Below are positions 16,637 to 24,571 of a stretch of 64,000 nt of DNA, one piece after another. Under the pieces are notes generated by a model, which was not told the DNA's origin, did no database searches, and saw only the letters and a list, made by a program, of their open reading frames with translations. Position numbers and translations under genes: made by a program. The stretch comes from VXNE01 sp965116625. Lineage in GTDB: Bacteria; Pseudomonadota; Gammaproteobacteria; Pseudomonadales; Azotimanducaceae. The stretch covers positions 310,001 through 374,000 of the forward strand of contig OZ220717.1 in the NCBI GenBank assembly GCA_965116625.1. The letters run 5' to 3'. How positions within the stretch are numbered: the stretch's first letter is position 1; every line of letters starts with the position of its first letter.

Positions 16637-17271
16637 GTCCCGAGACCCGGCGCATGCTCGCATCGATCGCCGGCGGGGTGTTCGTGGCACTCCTGCTGTT
16701 CCTGGTCATGGACACCCTGATTTCCGGCCGGCAGGACCGGCACGGTGTGGTACCGGCAGGCCAGATCGTGGACCTGATTCGCGTTCAGGAAGAGGAGGTC
16801 GTACAGACCAAGCGGCGGGTCCGGCCAAAGAAACCGCCGCCGCCGAAAGAGCCGCCACCGCCACCCAGGCTGAAGCCATCCGACGAAGCGAGGCCCGATA
16901 GAGACCCGCTGCGAATCTCCCTGCCCAGGATCGACATCTCGGGGGCGGCCGGTGGCGGTCCCTTTCTCGGCACGTGGGAACCGGGCGACCTCGCCCCGGA
17001 AGGCGAACTCGAGCCCATCGTTCGCATCAATCCCCAATATCCCCGCCAGGCGCTGATGGATGGCACGGAGGGTTACGTCAAGGTCGAGGTGTTGATCGGC
17101 ACCGACGGCAGGGTGCTGGACGTACGGGTGACCGAGGCCGAGCCGGGCCGCATTTTCGTCCGCGAAGCGTTGCGCGCCGTCCGGCGGTGGGTATTCAAGC
17201 CGCGGGTAGTTGACGGCGTTCCCGTGGAGAGGTGGGCCAGGACCAGCATCGTATTCGAGTTGGAAGACTGA
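16633..17271 (+). CDS. tonB: TonB energy transducer
   Basis: This 212-residue protein has one membrane anchor at about residues 12-30 (GGVFVALLLFLVMDTL). A proline-rich rod follows at about 65-83 (KKPPPPKEPPPPPRLKP). The C-terminal TonB domain is at about 125-212 (IVRINPQYPRQALMDGTEGY, VEVLIGTDGRVLDVRV, REALRAVRRWVFKP). The YP box (NPQYPRQA) that contacts receptor TonB boxes is present. The anchor lacks the canonical SHLS motif of E. coli TonB, as is usual for TonB2 forms. It would power the STN receptor upstream and perhaps the other receptors in this window. Its stop shares a base with the next start (TGATG). Confidence 0.93.
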   Translation: MSPETRRMLASIAGGVFVALLLFLVMDTLISGRQDRHGVVPAGQIVDLIRVQEEEVVQTKRRVRPKKPPPPKEPPPPPRLKPSDEARPDRDPLRISLPRIDISGAAGGGPFLGTWEPGDLAPEGELEPIVRINPQYPRQALMDGTEGYVKVEVLIGTDGRVLDVRVTEAEPGRIFVREALRAVRRWVFKPRVVDGVPVERWARTSIVFELED

Positions 17272-18584
17272 TGGGCCAATCCGCGACGAGTCCGAAACTG
17301 CGTCGCCGCCCACAGGTCGGGCCGAGCCTGGCAGCGTTGGTTGCGGTGGCTTCGGCGATGCTCGCGCCGTTCGCGGCGGCCGAGAGCGCTTGTGACTTGC
17401 CGCAATGGCACCCCCTCCGGCCCGACCGGGTCGCCGACGAGCGCGATGCGCCGCCCTCGACCATGAGCGAGCACTTCTACAACCGGCTCGTCCGCGTGCA
17501 CGCGCTGCTCGATGAAGACAGTCCCGAGGAGGCGCTCGCGCTGCTCGACCGGGTCCGCCCGAACCGTATCGGCAGGTATGAGGCCGCCCAGCTGTACCAG
17601 ACCTACGGCTACGTCTACTCGGGGCTTGCGCGCGAGGACGAGGCCTTCGCAGCGTTCGAGAAGAGCCTCGAACTCGACATGTTGCCGACGCATCAGCAGC
17701 AGGGCATCCGCTATTCGGTAGCCGGTTACCTGGCCGAACACGAACGCTACGAAGAATCCAACGCTGCGCTGATGCGCTGGTTCCGGTTCGAACCGGACCC
17801 GAGCGCGGAAGCGTACGTCGTCATGGGCGCGAATTTTGCTCAGCGGAAAATGCTGGCCGAAGCGTTGCCATTTGTGGTGCGCGCCAACCAACTCGTCGCG
17901 GAGCCGAGCCAGAACTGGCGCAATCTGCAGTTGGTCATCCATGTTGAACTGGACCAGTTCGCCGATGCCATCGAGCTGTTGAAGGACAACATCGGGATCT
18001 GGCCCGATAACGTGCGCAACTACACCGCCCTTGCGAGGCTCTATGCGGACACCGGCGAGGACGAGGGGGCTCTCGCGGCGCTATCGATTCCCTGGCAACG
18101 CGGCATTCTGCGGACGCGGGAGGACATCCTCAGCCTGGTCCGGCTCAACCTTTACCGTGAGAATCCGGCCCGGGGCGCCATGATCCTGAGCGAGGCTATG
18201 CAGCGCGGCCATGTCGACGAAAATCCCAGGAATCTCCGGCTCCTGCTCAACGCGTGGACGATGGCCCGGGAAAACGAGCGGGCCATCGATACCGTCGACA
18301 AGCTCGCCGAGCTGGCGGACGACGGCGAGTACCATCGCCAGAAGGCCCTGCTGCTGAACGAGGCCGGCGAGTGGGAAGCGGTCGTCGAGTCCTGCCGGCT
18401 GGCGCTCGCGAAAGGCGGTCTCGCAAGTCCCGGCGAAGTATGGCTATTGCAGGGCGTCGCCCTCGCCGAACTGGGGCGCTTCGGCCAGGCCATCGACGCC
18501 TTCGAGAATGCGAAACGCAGCGGGAAAGACGGTGTCCGACGCGACGCCAATGCGTGGATCGGTTACGTCAAGGAACGCAGTTGA
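17271..18584 (+). CDS. Periplasmic TPR protein of TonB cluster
   Basis: This 437-residue protein has a signal peptide ending near residue 38 (APFAAAES). The rest is mostly tetratricopeptide repeats, for example RYEAAQLYQTYGYVYSGLARE, DEAFAAFEKSLELDMLP and LLQGVALAELGRFGQAIDAFE. No enzymatic motif is seen. TPR proteins commonly close DUF3450-exbBBDD-tonB clusters, and some TonB systems need such a partner (TtpC/TtpB-like accessory roles have been described), but the function here is inference. It overlaps tonB by one base and is the last gene of the plus-strand run. No terminator hairpin with a T-run follows, and 18585-18876 (292 bp) holds no gene I can support. Confidence 0.88.
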   Translation: MGQSATSPKLRRRPQVGPSLAALVAVASAMLAPFAAAESACDLPQWHPLRPDRVADERDAPPSTMSEHFYNRLVRVHALLDEDSPEEALALLDRVRPNRIGRYEAAQLYQTYGYVYSGLAREDEAFAAFEKSLELDMLPTHQQQGIRYSVAGYLAEHERYEESNAALMRWFRFEPDPSAEAYVVMGANFAQRKMLAEALPFVVRANQLVAEPSQNWRNLQLVIHVELDQFADAIELLKDNIGIWPDNVRNYTALARLYADTGEDEGALAALSIPWQRGILRTREDILSLVRLNLYRENPARGAMILSEAMQRGHVDENPRNLRLLLNAWTMARENERAIDTVDKLAELADDGEYHRQKALLLNEAGEWEAVVESCRLALAKGGLASPGEVWLLQGVALAELGRFGQAIDAFENAKRSGKDGVRRDANAWIGYVKERS

Positions 18585-18876
18585 GGCTGCCGCGCCCCCA
18601 TCGCGGCCCTTGGTGACATATGCGGGCTGGCCCCACGCACGCCGATCTCCACATCCAGGCCCACCCATGGTACGCCCGTATTGACCGGAAGCATCGCCCG
18701 GGCGCACCGGCGAAGCCACGGTGCCGCAACGAAAACGCCACCCGGACGATTGGCGATTGGTCTCGGGTCGTTCATCGACCGGCAATTGTGAAATCATTGC
18801 AGCAGTGGAGCGCCAGTCCAGCCAAGGTCCCGTTTTTTGCGCTCCACAGACCATTCGAACCCAACAAGAGACAATC

Positions 18877-19707
18877 ATGACAGACGCATCCCCTTATACG
18901 CCCCCGCCGGTCTGGCAGTGGGACAAGTCAGGCGGCGGTACCAACCGCCCGATCGCCGGCGCCACCCACGACAAGACGCTTCCCGTCGGGAAACACTCCC
19001 TGCAGCTCTACTCCATGGCAACGCCCAACGGGATCAAGGTCACCGTCATGCTTGAGGAGTTGGTCGAACTCGGTATCGCCGAAGCCGAGTACGACGCCTA
19101 CCTGATCAACATCGGGGACGGCGACCAGTTCGGCAGCGGCTTCGTTGCCCTCAACCCGAACTCGAAGATCCCCGCCCTCGCCGACCACAGCACGTCGCCC
19201 CCCACGCGCGTATTCGAATCGGGCTCGATCCTGCTCTACCTCGCGGAGAAATTCGGCGCCTTCATACCGACCGAACCCCGCGCCCGCACCGAGTGCCTGT
19301 CGTGGCTCTTCTTCCAGATGGGCAGCGCGCCGTACATCGGCGGGGGTTTCGGCCACTTCTACGCCTTCAGGGAGGAGAAGATCGAGTACTGCATCAATCG
19401 CTTCGCCATGGAGACGAAACGCCTGCTCGATGTGTTAAACCGGCGTCTGGCCGAGAACCGGTTCCTGTGCGGCGACGAGTACACGATCGCCGACATGGCC
19501 AACTACGGCTGGTACGGCGCGCTCGTGCTGCACAACCTCTACGACGCCGGCGAGTTCCTCGATGTCGCCTCGTATTCGCACGTGGTGCGCTGGGCCGAGG
19601 AAATCGAGGCGCGCCCCGCGGTGCAGCGCGGCCGGCGGGTCAACAGACCCTGGGGGCCGGAAGAAGAGCGGGTGCCGGAACGTCACGGTCCCGGGGATTT
19701 CAAGTAA
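18877..19707 (+). CDS. yghU: Glutathione S-transferase-like disulfide-bond oxidoreductase YghU
   Basis: This 276-residue protein starts at ATG 18877, with AAGAGA upstream. It matches the YghU pattern closely: LPVGKHSLQLYSMATPNG near residue 35, VMLEELVELGIAEAEYDAYL, FVALNPNSKIPALADHS, FESGSILLYLAEKFG, and the helical C-terminal domain with CGDEYTIADMANYGWYG. The N-terminal extension before the thioredoxin fold is typical. YghU binds two glutathione molecules and reduces disulfides and organic hydroperoxides in the cytoplasm. It is followed after 30 bp by the sulfatase pair. The link is probably positional only. Confidence 0.93.
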   Translation: MTDASPYTPPPVWQWDKSGGGTNRPIAGATHDKTLPVGKHSLQLYSMATPNGIKVTVMLEELVELGIAEAEYDAYLINIGDGDQFGSGFVALNPNSKIPALADHSTSPPTRVFESGSILLYLAEKFGAFIPTEPRARTECLSWLFFQMGSAPYIGGGFGHFYAFREEKIEYCINRFAMETKRLLDVLNRRLAENRFLCGDEYTIADMANYGWYGALVLHNLYDAGEFLDVASYSHVVRWAEEIEARPAVQRGRRVNRPWGPEEERVPERHGPGDFK

Positions 19708-19737
19708 TCTGTCCGGAAACATTGCGCGGACCCCGAC

Positions 19738-21156
19738 ATGCCACCAAACATAGTCCTGTTCATGACCGACCAGTTGAGGCGCGATGCGCTGGGCTGTTAC
19801 GGCAACGAGATCTGCAGGACACCCAACCTGGACCGGCTGGCCGCCGAAGGCACGCGGTTCGACCAGGCCTACACGGTCAGCCCCGTCTGCTCGCCCTCGC
19901 GGGCCTCGCTGATGTCAGGGCTCTACCCGCACAATCACGGGGTGATGATCAACACCCACATCGCGCCGGCCTGGTGCCGGGGGCTTTCCACCGATACCCC
20001 CACCTTCAGCGACCGATTGAAGAAAGCGGGATACGCGCTCGACTATGCGGGCAAGTGGCATGTTCACCAGGACATCGGGCCGGAGGAATTCGGCTTCGAC
20101 CGTCACAGGCAGGGAGGTGGAGCCCGGGGATGTGTTCCCGGTACGGAATCGTTGATCGAGTTTCCCGGTGATGCCTTCGCGGTTGCCGGCACCAACCCGC
20201 ATTCCTTTGAGGAGGGAAAGACCTGGCAGGTGACCAATGTTGGCCTCGAAATGCTTCGGGAGAGGGCCCGGGGAGACCAGCCGTTCTTCCTGCGCATCGA
20301 TGATGTCGCGCCCCATTTCCCCAATATCGTCCCGGAACCCTATGCCTCGATGTACGACCCGGAATCCATCCCGCCCTGGCCGAATTTCGATGAGACGTTC
20401 GAGGGCAAGCCCGCAGCACACCTGCGCAAGCACCGGGAGTGGAACCTCGAGGGCAAGGACTGGTCCTGGTGGCAGAAGGTGGTCGCCAAGTACTACGGCG
20501 ACGTCACCCTGATCGATGACTGCGTGGGGCGCGTGCTGGATGCGATCCGGGAGTGTGGAATCGAGGACGACACGATCTTCGTCTTCGCAACGGACCATGG
20601 TGACGCCACGGGCAGTCACAAGCACTTCGAGAAGTCCGGGACCATGTACGACGAGGTCTTCCGCATCCCGCTGTTGGCACGGGTCCCGGGCGTGGAGGCC
20701 CGACAGGTGACGGATTTCGTCCGCCTGATGGACCTGATGCCCACCTTCATCGAATGGGGCGGAGGTGAGACCCCGGGCGGTCTCGACGCGAAGAGCCTCG
20801 TGCCACTGGTGCACGGCGAAACGCCCGCCGACTGGCCGGACAGCGTCTATTGCGAAAGCCACGGCGAAGTCTGGGGCTACAGCACCCAGCGGATGGTCCG
20901 CACCGAACGCTGGAAGTACGTGTACATACCCCACGACCTGGACGAACTCTACGACCTGGAGGCGGACCCGGCGGAGATGCACAACCTCATCGAGGATCCA
21001 GGACATGCAGATGTTCTCGAGGAAATGAAGGCGCGCCTGATCGGCTGGAACGATGCCACCAATGACATGTTCCAGTGGAATTGGGTACGGTGGTCTTTCC
21101 CGACACCAATGAGTCCCTTTACGGGAGTTGCATCCCATCCGGCGAAGGAGGAGTGA
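19738..21156 (+). CDS. Cys-type sulfatase, no signal peptide
   Basis: This 472-residue sulfatase has metal-binding PPNIVLFMTDQLRRDALGC at the start, the formylglycine motif CSPSR at residues 51-55, GKWHVH near residue 100, and a second metal site FVFATDHGDATGSHKHFEKSG. The C-terminal RTERWKYVYIPHDLDELYDLEADP is typical of choline-sulfatase/phosphonate-monoester-hydrolase-like members. No signal peptide is visible, unlike its downstream neighbour, so the pair may act in different compartments. The two genes are separated by two bases and share an operon. The motif is canonical for modification by the formylglycine-generating enzyme. Confidence 0.93.
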   Translation: MPPNIVLFMTDQLRRDALGCYGNEICRTPNLDRLAAEGTRFDQAYTVSPVCSPSRASLMSGLYPHNHGVMINTHIAPAWCRGLSTDTPTFSDRLKKAGYALDYAGKWHVHQDIGPEEFGFDRHRQGGGARGCVPGTESLIEFPGDAFAVAGTNPHSFEEGKTWQVTNVGLEMLRERARGDQPFFLRIDDVAPHFPNIVPEPYASMYDPESIPPWPNFDETFEGKPAAHLRKHREWNLEGKDWSWWQKVVAKYYGDVTLIDDCVGRVLDAIRECGIEDDTIFVFATDHGDATGSHKHFEKSGTMYDEVFRIPLLARVPGVEARQVTDFVRLMDLMPTFIEWGGGETPGGLDAKSLVPLVHGETPADWPDSVYCESHGEVWGYSTQRMVRTERWKYVYIPHDLDELYDLEADPAEMHNLIEDPGHADVLEEMKARLIGWNDATNDMFQWNWVRWSFPTPMSPFTGVASHPAKEE

Positions 21157-21158
21157 CC

Positions 21159-22586
21159 GTGAGCCTGATACCACGACTGTCCATCGGCATGATTGCCTGC
21201 TTACTGTCTGTCTACGCGCCGGCGGCCCCCAACGTGATCCTGGTCATGGCCGACGACATGGGCTGGGCACAGACCGGCTATTACGACCACCCGGTCCTTG
21301 AAACACCGAACCTGGACGCCATGGCAGAAAGCGGTCTGCGCATGGACCGGTTCTATTCGGGTTCTCCCCACTGCTCCACCACCCGCGCGACGGTGCTGAC
21401 CGGCAGGACCAACGACCGCACGGGCACATTCACCGTCGGCGGGGCAATCAACAAGCAGGAGAAGACGCTGTCGGCAGCCTTTCGCAATGCCGGATATACG
21501 ACCGCGCACTTCGGGAAGTGGCATCTCAACGCCCTGAACGCGCCCGATGACGACAATCCCCTGCCACTGTCCGACCCGCACAACCCCGGTGAACTCGGCT
21601 TCGACTACTGGCTCAGCGAAACCAACCAGTTCAACCTCGACCCGCTGCTCAGCCGCAACGGCACGCCGGAGCGCATCGAAGGCGAAGGTTCGGAAGTCCT
21701 GGTCGACGAAGCCCTCCGGTTCATCGGCGAGGCACACCAACAGGACAAGCCGGTCTTCGTAATGATCTGGTACGCCTCTCCCCACCGGACGTTCGAGGCA
21801 ACCGACGAGGACATGAAGGCGTTCGGCGACCTGTCGGAAGCTTCCCGCGCCCACCATGGCGAAATCGTTGCCATGGACAGGTCCATCGGCACCCTGCGCC
21901 AGGGCTTGAGAGACTTGGGCATAGCGGGCAACACCCTCGTCTGGTTCTGCAGCGACAACGGCGGCCTGCCGACGTTCACGGTGACGAACTCGGCCGGGAA
22001 AGAGTACCCGGCGGTCAATCCGGACTCCACCGGGCATCTCCGCGGATTCAAGAGTTCGCTCAACGAAGGCGGAATCCGCGTGCCCGGCATCATCGAATGG
22101 CCCGGCCATGTGAAGCCGAGGGTATCGAACTTCCCTGCCGGCACCCTGGACATGTTTCCGACGCTTATCGAAGTTGCCGGCCTTGATCCCGACGACATCA
22201 ATGCGGTGCACGACGGCATTTCCCTCGTACCGGTCTTCGCCACCGAGCCGGCGAGGCGAAGCCAGCCCATGGGCTTCAGGGTGTCCGGTCAGTACGGGTG
22301 GCTGGATAACGACTACAAGCTCCTCTACTACGTTGACTACGAGCAGGCCCTCGTCGACGGTGAATGGGATGGCGAGGTATTGGCGTCATTGACCCCAGTG
22401 TACGAACTGTACAACGTGGTCGAAGACCCCTCCGAGCAAGACAACCTCATGGAGAAGCAACCCGAAATCGCGGCACGAATGAAGGCCGAGCTCGATGCCT
22501 GGAATGCATCGGTCGACAGGAGCGTGGAAGGCGCCGACTATCCCGAAGGCCGGGTCCTGCCCTCCGGGCGCGAAGACGCCGAATAG
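21159..22586 (+). CDS. Secreted sulfatase with atypical CSTTR active-site motif
   Basis: This 475-residue protein starts at GTG 21159, with AAGGAGG at 21145-21151. A signal peptide covers about residues 1-22. The sulfatase fold is clear: NVILVMADDMGWAQTGYYDH (Asp32/Asp33), TAHFGKWHLN near residue 110, and WFCSDNGGLP. At the catalytic position the sequence is CSTTR (Cys72 to Arg76), followed by ATVLTGRTND. The usual core is C-x-P/A-x-R, and threonine replaces the proline or alanine. Formylglycine formation normally depends on that position, so maturation may be poor or rely on a different enzyme. It ends 3 bp from the convergent DUF3604 gene. Confidence 0.9.
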   Translation: MSLIPRLSIGMIACLLSVYAPAAPNVILVMADDMGWAQTGYYDHPVLETPNLDAMAESGLRMDRFYSGSPHCSTTRATVLTGRTNDRTGTFTVGGAINKQEKTLSAAFRNAGYTTAHFGKWHLNALNAPDDDNPLPLSDPHNPGELGFDYWLSETNQFNLDPLLSRNGTPERIEGEGSEVLVDEALRFIGEAHQQDKPVFVMIWYASPHRTFEATDEDMKAFGDLSEASRAHHGEIVAMDRSIGTLRQGLRDLGIAGNTLVWFCSDNGGLPTFTVTNSAGKEYPAVNPDSTGHLRGFKSSLNEGGIRVPGIIEWPGHVKPRVSNFPAGTLDMFPTLIEVAGLDPDDINAVHDGISLVPVFATEPARRSQPMGFRVSGQYGWLDNDYKLLYYVDYEQALVDGEWDGEVLASLTPVYELYNVVEDPSEQDNLMEKQPEIAARMKAELDAWNASVDRSVEGADYPEGRVLPSGREDAE

Positions 22587-22589
22587 TCC

Positions 22590-24434
22590 TTAGGGCGTAT
22601 ACCAGATCGGCGAGGAGTAGGCGCGCTCCTGAATCACTGCGGCAAGGCCCTGCTGGATTTCCTCGTCAGCGCCAAAGAACTTCGCGTCGTAGGTCGTCCA
22701 GCGCGGCGTCGGGATCTGTATGACCCGCACGTAGTAGAACGCGGATTCGTCGCGGTCGAAGTCCGGGTCCGTCCAGGTGGTCGCGAGAGTTGGACTGCCT
22801 ATGGAATTGAGATAGCTCGCCACCTTGACGTCGACGGTCGATCCGACGGGAGGCAGTTTGCCGTTCTCGCCGATCGTCCGGTCGCCAGACCAGGCCACGT
22901 CGTAGACCTTCTCGTGCAGTTCACCCTTCGCGTCGCGCCAGCCCTTGATGACCTGCACGCGGTCCAGGTTCGCCCCGTCCGGATCCTTGACGGCCCTTAA
23001 CAGGAAGCGGGGCGCCGCACTTTCCGACGCGCGGACCAGGTCGCCGCCCATGGGCACCCCCTTGCGGTAGCCGATCTCGGCCAGGTTCGGACTCAGCGCG
23101 TCATCGCTCTCGTAGTCCCATCCGCCGAAAAAGCGCAGCGTGATGCGCGGCCCGGTGGTCGCATAGACCTCGCGCCGTTTCATGGCGGCAAAGATCGCCT
23201 CCCGGGTGTTTTCGGTTGCCCAGACCGCCGCGTAGCCCGCGGAAGCGTAAATGGCCTGGGTCATCCGGCGGTATGGGCTGGGTTCGATGGCGCCCATCTT
23301 GCCCCAGAAGTTGTCTTCATCGGCGGTGGCGAGGGCCGTGTGGGAGTCCGTCGAGCCGATCATCCCGAACTTGTACGGGTTGACCCCGATTTCGGCGGCG
23401 ATGCCGAGGCCGGTCTTGAGCGCGCTCCGAACGTAGGACCGCTTTGCCGCCTCCTCCGGTGGCAGCTCGGCCGCCAAGCCCTTCAAAGCGGAGAAATTGC
23501 CCCACGTTTCGTGGTCGGCGAACTCGTCGTCGGGCGAAAGTGACGGCAGGGTCTCGCTGTCGCCCTTGATCTGGGTCACTTCGACGATGGGCTCGATGGA
23601 CGACCGAATCCTGGCGTAGTCGGGGGTCAGCGGCTTGCCTTCGTAACTGACCGTCGCGAACGTGTTGCCGCGGCTCAAATTGCTGTTATGCGGAATGGAG
23701 ATGACATCGCTGCCGGTCTCCTCCCGGTAGCGCTTGAGGTGAGCCCACAGGTCCTCGGGGTTCGAACTGTCGTACGCGGAAAACGGCCGCTGCGACATGG
23801 TGTGTTCGGGCGCACCCGCGAACATGACGTTGCGGTGCAGCATGGCGGGAGAACCGCTGCTGTACTCGTACCCGACAAACGTGGTGAACCTGCCGGGATC
23901 GTTGTGCTTCTCGGCGCTCTCGACGACGCTCCGCCACACGTCGAGCCTGAAGTCGTCGTCGATTCCGTAGTCGCCCCTTGGTGTCTTGGACTTTCCCAGC
24001 GTCAGGTTGCCGGCCTCGTACTCCTCGAGGCTCTCCGCTCCCAGGACATCGGACACCGCCGGCGTGCGGGAGAACGTCTCGAACAGGCGCTGGCTATCCT
24101 CCGTCTTCAGCATGTCGGGATCGCCCGTGGCGACACGCGGCGCGACACCGAGGTTCTCCGCGTGATCGGACACCATGAGGAAATCGAGTGGCCGGCGCAA
24201 TCGCGCGTCGCCGCCGCCGGTGGCGCGAATGGTTTCCCCCTTGGCGAATCGATAGGCCTCGTCCGGCGATAACCGGGTGCCCATGCCGAATGCGTCACCC
24301 GATAGGTACGTATGCACATGGGTGTCGCCCCAGTAGACGTTGTCGGGGTAGTCCTGTCTGACGGGTGGGGAGTAGGGCTCCGCAGCGTTTGCGACGGCTG
24401 CAAGTATAGAGATCAAGGCCAGGATGGGGCGCAT
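22590..24434 (-). CDS. Exported DUF3604 protein (PHP-like metal-dependent hydrolase)
   Basis: This 614-residue protein starts at ATG 24434, with AAGGAG 9 bases upstream. A signal peptide covers residues 1-18 (LAAVANAAEP). Metal-site candidates of the PHP-like fold are YWGDTHVHTYLSGDA (His39/His41), LMVSDHAENLG near residue 90, VISIPHNSNLS near 245 and MIGSTDSHTALA near 365. DUF3604 proteins are large periplasmic or outer-surface proteins, common in marine Proteobacteria and often near TonB receptors and sulfatases. No reaction has been firmly assigned to them as far as I know. A phosphoesterase or ester hydrolase role is inference from the fold. It lies downstream of the receptor gene but behind a strong terminator. 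Confidence 0.9.
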   Translation of the reverse strand: MRPILALISILAAVANAAEPYSPPVRQDYPDNVYWGDTHVHTYLSGDAFGMGTRLSPDEAYRFAKGETIRATGGGDARLRRPLDFLMVSDHAENLGVAPRVATGDPDMLKTEDSQRLFETFSRTPAVSDVLGAESLEEYEAGNLTLGKSKTPRGDYGIDDDFRLDVWRSVVESAEKHNDPGRFTTFVGYEYSSGSPAMLHRNVMFAGAPEHTMSQRPFSAYDSSNPEDLWAHLKRYREETGSDVISIPHNSNLSRGNTFATVSYEGKPLTPDYARIRSSIEPIVEVTQIKGDSETLPSLSPDDEFADHETWGNFSALKGLAAELPPEEAAKRSYVRSALKTGLGIAAEIGVNPYKFGMIGSTDSHTALATADEDNFWGKMGAIEPSPYRRMTQAIYASAGYAAVWATENTREAIFAAMKRREVYATTGPRITLRFFGGWDYESDDALSPNLAEIGYRKGVPMGGDLVRASESAAPRFLLRAVKDPDGANLDRVQVIKGWRDAKGELHEKVYDVAWSGDRTIGENGKLPPVGSTVDVKVASYLNSIGSPTLATTWTDPDFDRDESAFYYVRVIQIPTPRWTTYDAKFFGADEEIQQGLAAVIQERAYSSPIWYTP

Positions 24435-24487
24435 CGTTCGGCTCCTTCGTCAGCAGCTATGAGTATCCGGACTGGATCCCGACTGCG

Positions 24488-24524
24488 AAAAAAAGCGCAC
24501 CGGGGGCCGTGGCCCGCGGTGCGC
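24488..24524 (-). terminator. Rho-independent terminator after TonB receptor gene
   Basis: On the minus strand an extended GC stem (GCGCACCG with CGGTGCGC, continuing into GGCC/GGCC) is followed at once by seven T residues (A-run at 24488-24494 on the plus strand). It starts 47 bases after the receptor stop at 24572, and separates that gene from the DUF3604 gene on the same strand. Confidence 0.9.
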
Positions 24525-24571
24525 TGTTCGTTGATTTCGGCGTATCGGTTCTGTGGTCTACGTTACTCGCC

